Made by a program: the position numbers and the translations under genes
Shown here: positions 1-5,262 of the stretch, one piece after another
Layout: each line of letters opens with the position of its first letter
How positions within the stretch are numbered: the stretch's first letter is position 1
Assembly: GCA_002684175.1 (NCBI GenBank)
Contig: NYUU01000120.1
Coordinates: forward strand, 1 to 7,942
DNA from: Synechococcus sp. CPC35
GTDB taxonomy: Bacteria; Cyanobacteriota; Cyanobacteriia; PCC-6307; Cyanobiaceae
Reading direction: 5' to 3'
Length of the DNA stretch: 7,942 nt
Notes under the pieces: generated by a model
Told to the model about the DNA's origin: nothing
Seen by the model: the letters and a program-made list of their open reading frames with translations, nothing else
The model's database searches: none

Positions 1-51
1 ATTGTTGATTGTTGATTGTTGATTGTTGATTGTTGATTGTTGATTGTTGAT
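1..51. repeat. Heptanucleotide tandem repeat (ATTGTTG, seven copies)
   Basis: Seven perfect, uninterrupted copies of the 7-mer ATTGTTG fill bases 1-49, and two more bases (AT) continue the phase before it breaks at base 52. The array starts at the window edge, so its true length and left border are unknown. It ends 17 bases before the stop codon (69-71) of the leftmost minus-strand gene, so it lies just downstream of that gene. Read on the minus strand (CAACAAT units) it has no stop codon in any frame; on the plus strand every frame meets TGA. Short heptameric tandem repeats are known from cyanobacterial intergenic DNA. Whether this one has a function cannot be told from the sequence. Confidence 0.95.
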
Positions 52-68
52 CAAATAAAAAATGACTG

Positions 69-575
69 TCAACTCAGCCGACGGCGTTCCCTGCGACTGA
101 GCCACAGCAGGATCACCACCAGCACCGGTGTGAGCAGATCGGTGTAGAGAATCGTGCCTGCATTGCCCGGTGCCAGGTCACTGTCCCTCAGCAACGAGAC
201 CACGTGACCGACCCCGTCAGCAAAGAACCAGCTTGCGTAGGCCACCATCGCCGCCAGCAGAAAATCCCGCTTCCGGTACCAGAAACTGCTCAGGCCCAGA
301 ATCCCGATCGTGAGGTTGGCGTAGGCCACCTCGTTCTGAAAGGGGCTGTTCGGCCAGCCGATCTGCTGAGCCGCGAACTCTCCGAAGGCGATGTGAATGA
401 TGAAGCCGTACACCCCTGCCACGCCCAGCACCCAGAAGGCGATCCAGAGCAGCGAGGCTTCTGCCCAGCGGCTCCATTGCCATTGATGGCGGGTCTGCAG
501 TGCACCCAGCAACAGGGCAAGGATCAGGGTCCAAAGCGCATAATCCGCCAACAGAAAACGGATGAGAGCTTCCAC
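69..575 (-). CDS. DUF6790-like five-helix membrane protein
   Basis: This is a 168-residue integral membrane protein of unknown function. Hydrophobic segments lie at about residues 11-27, 39-65, 83-99, 104-130 and 141-160, followed by a strongly basic C-terminal tail (RRERRR). The central stretch with GEFAAQQIGW, then SPFQNEVAYANL (residues 65-88), resembles the conserved core of the DUF6790 family, which I recognise by motif only. The start is a GTG at 573-575. An in-frame TGA at 594-596 prevents much upstream extension, and no good Shine-Dalgarno is visible. It diverges from the DUF2752 gene with 57 bp between the starts. After the stop its transcript strand has a T-rich stretch and then the heptamer repeat. 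No function is assigned. Confidence 0.8.
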   Translation of the reverse strand: MEALIRFLLADYALWTLILALLLGALQTRHQWQWSRWAEASLLWIAFWVLGVAGVYGFIIHIAFGEFAAQQIGWPNSPFQNEVAYANLTIGILGLSSFWYRKRDFLLAAMVAYASWFFADGVGHVVSLLRDSDLAPGNAGTILYTDLLTPVLVVILLWLSRRERRRLS

Positions 576-632
576 GGACGACCGGCTCAGAACTCAACAG
601 ACTGTGGCGAGCATTGATGCGATGTCGATCCG

Positions 633-1016
633 TTGAATCGATTTCTTCAACAGATGCAGCGAACGGGATACCTGCTTCCCTTGACGCTCACCGGCTCGCT
701 CTGGCTGAAGGGAATGCATCCGCACCTGCCGGGGATCAGCTGCCCGCTCAGAGCCCTCACAGGAATTCCTTGCCCCACATGTTTCCTCACCAGGGCCACA
801 AGTTCAGCCCTCACCGGTGATCTCAATGGATCACTGCAATGGCACCTGTTCGGTCCCCTTACGGCAGCTGGGCTGATCGGCTGGACCGTGCTTTCTCTTC
901 GCCAGAAACGTCTGATTCCAAGAGGGATCAGGTCTGAGCCATTGCTGCTGTCAGGAGGCCTGCTGATGATCTACTGGTTGCTGCGTCTCGGCTTTGGAGC
1001 CTGGCCCAGCGAATGA
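633..1016 (+). CDS. DUF2752 family small membrane protein
   Basis: This 127-residue protein matches the DUF2752 pattern: a first hydrophobic segment (about 12-26), then a cysteine-rich loop with Cys37, Cys47 and Cys50 (CPLRALTG, then IPCPTCFLTRA), a GDLNGSLQWHLFGP stretch (62-75), and two more hydrophobic segments (about 76-89 and 103-119). The family usually has CPGCG followed by hydrophobic-TR; here the loop reads CPTCF, so both glycines around the second Cys are changed. The start shown is TTG at 633; the first in-frame ATG is at 654 and would remove seven residues, and an in-frame TGA at 615-617 blocks longer versions. The family's function is not established; the paired cysteines suggest metal binding or redox chemistry, which is inference. 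It ends one base before the stop of the convergent membrane-protein gene. Confidence 0.8.
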   Translation: MNRFLQQMQRTGYLLPLTLTGSLWLKGMHPHLPGISCPLRALTGIPCPTCFLTRATSSALTGDLNGSLQWHLFGPLTAAGLIGWTVLSLRQKRLIPRGIRSEPLLLSGGLLMIYWLLRLGFGAWPSE

Positions 1017-1017
1017 G

Positions 1018-1698
1018 TCAGCGCAGAAGACCTCGGTTGTAGGCGACATTCTGCAGATAGAAGCTCGCCATTGGAACGAAGACGAAAGCCCCCAGACCGC
1101 AGGTCAGAAGGGTGAGAAAGCCAGCAAAGAGTCCGGTGAGCACCTCGAGGCCAACAAAGCTCAACCCGTTCTCGCTGCGGTAAACAATTTGAAATGACTG
1201 GGAGAACGCCTCACCGATGGTCATTTCGGTGACGAAAATGCGATTGACATAAACAGGGGTCACCAGAGCAACGGCGATGCCGGGCAGGATGCAGAAGACG
1301 AATCCGATGGTCATGACCACCGAGAAAAAGACTCCTGCCAGCAGGTAACGCCAGAAACGACCAATCACAAGCTGCCATGCCGCCCCAATCGTCACCACCT
1401 CTCCCTGTTCGTAGAACAGCGCTGGAACGGCGACGATCAGAACGCTGAGCAGGCTGGTGATCAGGGAAAATGGAAACTGAGCAATCTGGCCCAGCGCGGT
1501 TGCGAGACTCAGGGCTGCATCGCTGTTGCCACCGGAGGCCCCTGCCGCGATCAACACGATTCCGAAATAGATCGCAAAACCGAGGAATGTGAACACCAGC
1601 GTGCCCAGATAGATCACCACAAAGACAGGGATGTGCTGCAGGAAGGCTTGCCATGCCTTGTCGATTGAGGGCTGTTCGAAAGCGAGCGGCGCTGCCAT
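1018..1698 (-). CDS. Multi-pass membrane protein of unknown function
   Basis: This is a 226-residue, very hydrophobic protein. An N-terminal stretch of about 20 residues (FEQPSIDKAWQAFLQH) is followed by membrane segments at about 23-52, 73-96, 118-150 (probably two helices around ILPG at 137-140) and 178-214 (probably two). The layout, with an ILPGIAVALVTPVYV stretch and then an acidic/serine loop (EMTIGEAFSQSF), recalls YciC/DUF975-like bacterial membrane proteins, but I cannot place it firmly in a named family. Start is ATG at 1698 with a GGTGGA just upstream as a weak ribosome-binding site. It diverges from the thioesterase gene with 59 bp between starts and meets the DUF2752 gene tail to tail with one base between stops. 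No catalytic motif is visible, and its position beside phylloquinone genes is not proof of a shared role. Confidence 0.8.
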   Translation of the reverse strand: MAAPLAFEQPSIDKAWQAFLQHIPVFVVIYLGTLVFTFLGFAIYFGIVLIAAGASGGNSDAALSLATALGQIAQFPFSLITSLLSVLIVAVPALFYEQGEVVTIGAAWQLVIGRFWRYLLAGVFFSVVMTIGFVFCILPGIAVALVTPVYVNRIFVTEMTIGEAFSQSFQIVYRSENGLSFVGLEVLTGLFAGFLTLLTCGLGAFVFVPMASFYLQNVAYNRGLLR

Positions 1699-1757
1699 GG
1701 TTCCACCGGTAACGATGCAAGGGTGACAGTCCTGCCCAGTCGCGACAACTGCAACCG

Positions 1758-2207
1758 ATGAACAGTGATGCCTGGCTTGAGATCAGTCGGAGCGTTCGCT
1801 TCAGCGACACCGACGCCGCAGGCGTGGTGCATTTTCAACAGCTGCTGGGGTGGTGCCATCAGGCCTGGGAGGAGAGTCTCGAGCGCTTCGGTCTCGCAGC
1901 AGGAAGCATTTTCCCCGGTGGGCGCGACAACCAGCCCGATATCGCCCTGCCGATCATTCACTGCCATGCCGACTTCCGGGCCCCGCTGAAGATCGGGGAT
2001 CACCTGGTGATCCGACTGGAACCGCGGAAACTGGACATCGGCTGTTTCGAGGTGATCAGTCGGCTGCAGCTTCAGGACAGGGAGGTGGCCAGCGGCTGCC
2101 TGCGTCATGCGGCGATCAACGCCGAATCACGTCGGCGTTGTGCCCTGCCGGAGCCCATTGATCGCTGGCTGGAGGCCTCAGCCGTCGGACAGATCCAGCC
2201 GCTCTAG
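1758..2207 (+). CDS. 1,4-Dihydroxy-2-naphthoyl-CoA thioesterase (hotdog fold)
   Basis: This 149-residue protein belongs to the 4-hydroxybenzoyl-CoA thioesterase hotdog group. It should hydrolyse DHNA-CoA to DHNA, the step between MenB and MenA in phylloquinone synthesis. The N-terminal motif SDTDAAGVVHF (16-26) carries the expected catalytic Asp19, matching the DxDxxGxVxF signature of this group; LPIIHCHADFRAPLKIGD (about 64-81) is the central strand region. The cyanobacterial enzyme of this type was characterised as Synechocystis Slr0204; the E. coli enzyme doing the same job is MenI, a different hotdog lineage. Start is ATG at 1758, without a clear Shine-Dalgarno. Its last 30 bp overlap the convergent 3' end of menE. 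The men neighbourhood supports DHNA-CoA over another acyl-CoA substrate. Confidence 0.85.
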   Translation: MNSDAWLEISRSVRFSDTDAAGVVHFQQLLGWCHQAWEESLERFGLAAGSIFPGGRDNQPDIALPIIHCHADFRAPLKIGDHLVIRLEPRKLDIGCFEVISRLQLQDREVASGCLRHAAINAESRRRCALPEPIDRWLEASAVGQIQPL

Positions 2208-3344
2208 CCACTCACGCCAACGGCGCCGCTGCCATTTCCCTTCTGCAGACGGCTCCAGATCAGGACAGCTCAGCCAGCGACGGGGTCGCTCAGCGACAGG
2301 CCAGGAGTCGGTGTGGCGCTGCAACTGCTGCAGCCCGGTCGGATCAGAGGTTCGAACCAGTGCCACCAGCCTCTGCCCCCACTCAGGATCGTCCTCCCCG
2401 AGCAGCAGCAGCGCTTGCACAGGAAGGCAGCTGCGCTGGATGAACCTCTGAAGACGGGCCTCCAACTGCTCCGGGAATACGGTTTCGCCACCCGAATGGA
2501 TGGCGGTGTCACGACGCCCCAGGATCTCCAGCCCAGGACGCAATGTCGCCCGATCACCCGAGCGCCACCAACCACTGCCATCCACCAGTCGCTGCAACTG
2601 ATCGGGCTGATCGGGACACCAGCCGGCCAGGGCATGACGCTGGGTGCGCACGTCCAGGGATCCATCGGTCGTGACCCGCAGCTCCACATCCGGCAGAGGA
2701 TCCCCACAGCCGCGTTCACCCGCAAGGAAGCGTTGCGGAGGCAAGGCCGCAACCATCGCAGCTGTTTCCGTGGCCCCATAGCAAGGGGCCAGGGGAAGAT
2801 CCGCCGATCTGGCGCGATCTGAAAGGGTTTCGGGCAGTGCAGCACCGCCGACCCAGATCACAGAGAAGCGTTCAAGGGCTGCCACTCCGTCGGGATGGGC
2901 CAGCAGCCGCGCCAGCTGAGTTGGCACCAGGGACAGAAGCGCCGATCCCTGCCGCCATCCGTCCACCGCGCGGCAGCGCTCCAGCAATGCGGAGGGAGAC
3001 TTCATCAGATCCCGCTCCAGACGCTGGTGGGACACGCCCCAGGCACGGGACCGCCACCACGGAAGAAGTCCACTGACATGCGTCAGGGGGAGTGGATTGA
3101 AGATCACCGAGCGAGCCGGATCCAAGCCGATGCCCTCAAGCCATTCTGCGGTGGCCGCCGCCGAGAGATCGAGGTTGGCGATTGGATGCAGACAGCAGCG
3201 TCGCCCACCCGTGCTGCCTCCACTGCTCAGAACAACCCCTGGTCCATCAGGCAGCAACGTGAGGGGCAGTGCCGAGGCTTCCGCTGCTAAAGGCACCCAC
3301 TCTCCTCTGCTCAGGCCTTCAACCAGCGTTTGATGGTCCATCAT
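2178..3344 (-). CDS. menE: 2-Succinylbenzoate--CoA ligase MenE (short form)
   Basis: This 388-residue ANL-superfamily adenylating enzyme activates o-succinylbenzoate with ATP and joins it to CoA for MenB. Motifs in order: P-loop SSGGSTGGRR (40-49), LPLTHVSGLLP (85-95), VGGAALP (165-171), YGATE (189-193), SGD with Asp264, hinge GRRD (276-279), SGGETVFPEQLE (284-295), and EGKWQR with the expected catalytic Lys370. Oddities are the P-loop, which ends Arg-Arg instead of the usual Pro-Lys, and its position at residue 40, where enzymes of this family normally carry a longer N-terminal subdomain before it. An in-frame TGA at 3366-3368 rules out a longer product. Start ATG at 3344 (a second ATG follows at once) overlaps the menC stop as ATGA, suggesting translational coupling. 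The 3' end overlaps the thioesterase gene by 30 bp. Confidence 0.92.
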   Translation of the reverse strand: MMDHQTLVEGLSRGEWVPLAAEASALPLTLLPDGPGVVLSSGGSTGGRRCCLHPIANLDLSAAATAEWLEGIGLDPARSVIFNPLPLTHVSGLLPWWRSRAWGVSHQRLERDLMKSPSALLERCRAVDGWRQGSALLSLVPTQLARLLAHPDGVAALERFSVIWVGGAALPETLSDRARSADLPLAPCYGATETAAMVAALPPQRFLAGERGCGDPLPDVELRVTTDGSLDVRTQRHALAGWCPDQPDQLQRLVDGSGWWRSGDRATLRPGLEILGRRDTAIHSGGETVFPEQLEARLQRFIQRSCLPVQALLLLGEDDPEWGQRLVALVRTSDPTGLQQLQRHTDSWPVAERPRRWLSCPDLEPSAEGKWQRRRWREWLERLDLSDG

Positions 3345-4321
3345 CGCGCTGCCGCCCAGACGATTTCAGGATTTTCTGAAAACAGGGGCCCCGACGGACA
3401 CCAGCCCGGGGCGAGCCCCGGAGCCGCTGGTGTGGGCCCCTGCCATTGCAAGGCGGCCAGGTGCTGCAGCCAGCGCCGGGCAATACCGGTTTCAAAAGCC
3501 GTGCTGAGCATCCTCCGCGGTGTTCCCGCCTGGAGCTCGCGCAGAAGCGGACGGGGATCTCCCTCCACGGACGGCCGACGCACCTGCCAGCCCTGCCAGG
3601 ACTCCCGCAGTTCCGGACGCTGCTGAAGCGACTCATCGAGCGCCACTGGCCCCCTCTCAGCCAGCTGCTCCAATCCCATCTGATCAGCGACGGGTAAAGG
3701 TTGCTCCAACCAGTCCAGGCGCGGATCACCGTGCAGAGCCTGCATCCAGCTGCTGGCGGTGGCCCGATCCCAGCCGCCATTGGCATCCAGCCGCAACCGA
3801 GCCGATGCGGGGAGGTGCGCAAGCAACTGTTCGAGCAGGCCGCGTTCCATTCGATCCGACTCTGTGGCCACCTTCCATTTGAGAGTGCATCCGTGCAGAT
3901 CCAGACCGGACTCCTGGAGTGTCTTCAGCACCGTGAGCATCCGCTGCCCGGCAGGCAAAAGCAGCGCCGAAGCAGGCGCCCCCAGCCAGCAGCCATCAAC
4001 GCCGGAGCCCGCCATTGCATCCGATTCCGCATCCAATTCCGCCAGGGCGGCACCAAGACCGAACCCCAGGGCGCCGGAGTGCTCGACAATCAATCCCTCC
4101 AGCTGCTGCCGCGATGGCCGGTCCGGCAGGGCGGCAACCCTTGCGCAGCACTCATTCAGCAGCTCCGGATGCAGGGGCGCCACCTCCCCCCAGCCCACAC
4201 ATCCCTCACCACGATCCAGACGCAGCAACCAACCGCTGCGTTGCTGCAGTCGCCCCGCTGAAGTGCGGAGCGGCTGCAGCAACGCGAAATGGAACGCCCG
4301 GCACTGCAGCCTCAGTGTCAT
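3341..4321 (-). CDS. menC: o-Succinylbenzoate synthase MenC (enolase superfamily)
   Basis: This 326-residue protein dehydrates SHCHC to o-succinylbenzoate, the aromatic precursor used by MenE. It has the enolase-superfamily plan: an N-terminal capping domain (FHFALLQPLRT, GWGEVAPLHPE) and a barrel with KWK (Lys148/Lys150, the second being the usual acid-base), RLDANGGW with metal ligand Asp179 and an Arg two residues earlier, WLEQPLP with Glu206, and ALDESL with Asp229. The spacing matches E. coli MenC (K133, D161, E190, D213). The position matching the second active-site lysine (E. coli K235), which normally precedes a Pro, is Arg249 here (QVRRPSVEGD). Length is normal. Start ATG at 4321 overlaps the menA stop as ATGA, with a GAGG three bases upstream; the stop overlaps menE in the same way. 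Confidence 0.92.
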   Translation of the reverse strand: MTLRLQCRAFHFALLQPLRTSAGRLQQRSGWLLRLDRGEGCVGWGEVAPLHPELLNECCARVAALPDRPSRQQLEGLIVEHSGALGFGLGAALAELDAESDAMAGSGVDGCWLGAPASALLLPAGQRMLTVLKTLQESGLDLHGCTLKWKVATESDRMERGLLEQLLAHLPASARLRLDANGGWDRATASSWMQALHGDPRLDWLEQPLPVADQMGLEQLAERGPVALDESLQQRPELRESWQGWQVRRPSVEGDPRPLLRELQAGTPRRMLSTAFETGIARRWLQHLAALQWQGPTPAAPGLAPGWCPSGPLFSENPEIVWAAAR

Positions 4322-5262
4322 CCGCCTCGCCAGAGAACAGGCAGAGCCAGACCGAGACTCAGCCCCAGACCGTTCCAGCCCTGAAAACGCAGAGCCAGAA
4401 ACTTGCAGGAACGGATCCGCTCCGGCTGGTCATGACAGCGTTGAAGCAACCGGATCAGAGCCACAGCGGACGGCAGCCCCAGGCCGCTGAGCAACACCGA
4501 TGGCGGCCATTCACCATGCAGCACCGGCACCCACTCGAGAGCCAGGGTGATCGCAATGAACCAGGGCACAAGAGCCGCTGACCGGGCTGTCCCCAGCTGA
4601 ACAACCGGCGAACGCTTGCCGTGGGCCGCATCCTCCGTCACCTGGTGAAAGTGGGAGCAGAACAGCACCAGCGTCGTGGCCAGAGCGGGGCCAGCTCCCA
4701 GCAACCAGGCCGTGCCGGTGGGAATCAGCGAAACCGTCTTCGGTTGAAGGGCCAGCAGAGCGGCGGCGGTGGCACAGGGGCCAAAGGCCAGCCAGCAGAG
4801 AGGTTCTCCAAAACCGCGATAGCCGAAGCGAAAGGGCGGCCCCTGATAGACGTAGCCAAGTCCACAACAGAGCAGAACCAGCGCCAGCACCGCCAACCGG
4901 CTGCACCAGGCCAGCCAGCCGATCAGCGCAAGGCCAAGAAACAGACAGCCGATGGAAAGCTGCGCCACCCGATCAGGCCGACCGGTGAGATTCACCACCG
5001 AATGCGGCTTTTCAATGGTGTCGACACCGGTCTCGGCGTCAAAGAGATCGTTGCAGAGGTTCTCCCAGAGCAGCAGGAGAATGGCTGCCAGAAGGAATCC
5101 GACCAAGTGGGACCAGCGCACGGTTCCATGCACTCCGAGCAGCCATCCGGCAGCAAGCAGCACAGGCATGACGGCCACGGAATACATCGGCCATTTGATG
5201 GCGGCCTTCCACAAATGACGCCGCGCGGCGTAACGGGATGCGACAGCCTGTTGCTCCGGCAT
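4318..5262 (-). CDS. menA: 1,4-Dihydroxy-2-naphthoate phytyltransferase MenA
   Basis: This 314-residue UbiA-superfamily integral membrane prenyltransferase attaches a phytyl chain to DHNA with loss of CO2, giving the demethyl precursor of phylloquinone. The first Asp-rich motif is NDLFDAETGVD (71-81, with Asp72 and Asp75); YQGPPFRFGYRGFGE (139-153) is a MenA hallmark; the second polar motif is FHQVTEDAAHGKRS (205-218). About eight or nine hydrophobic segments span residues 27-312. In cyanobacteria the donor is phytyl diphosphate; a polyprenyl donor cannot be excluded from sequence alone. It is the first gene of a menA-menC-menE run. Start ATG at 5262 shares CATG with a possible start of the divergent isochorismate synthase, so its promoter must lie within that gene's 5' coding region. 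No strong Shine-Dalgarno is seen. Confidence 0.93.
   Translation of the reverse strand: MPEQQAVASRYAARRHLWKAAIKWPMYSVAVMPVLLAAGWLLGVHGTVRWSHLVGFLLAAILLLLWENLCNDLFDAETGVDTIEKPHSVVNLTGRPDRVAQLSIGCLFLGLALIGWLAWCSRLAVLALVLLCCGLGYVYQGPPFRFGYRGFGEPLCWLAFGPCATAAALLALQPKTVSLIPTGTAWLLGAGPALATTLVLFCSHFHQVTEDAAHGKRSPVVQLGTARSAALVPWFIAITLALEWVPVLHGEWPPSVLLSGLGLPSAVALIRLLQRCHDQPERIRSCKFLALRFQGWNGLGLSLGLALPVLWRGG
4325..4328 (-). promoter_or_regulatory. Ribosome-binding site for menC
   Basis: On the minus strand GAGG lies three bases before the menC ATG (4319-4321), inside the last codons of menA. It is the clearest Shine-Dalgarno-like element of the three-gene run and supports the ATG that overlaps the menA stop. 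The spacing is shorter than ideal, so coupled re-initiation from menA may matter more than this site. Confidence 0.4.

Noticed and set aside
52..80. Possible Rho-independent terminator after the leftmost minus-strand gene (T-rich run on its transcript strand)
   Set aside because: The T-run is present, but I could find only a 3-4 bp stem next to it, or a weak distant CTCAG/CTGAG pairing, so a terminator is not supported.
576..632. Divergent promoters between the DUF6790-like and DUF2752 genes
   Set aside because: A promoter must exist nearby, but no convincing -10/-35 pair could be picked on either strand in these 57 bases.
3759..4490. A 243-codon plus-strand open frame across menC and menA
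   Set aside because: Its translation is low-complexity Ser/Pro/Arg-rich sequence typical of an antisense shadow, and both opposing genes have intact catalytic motifs.
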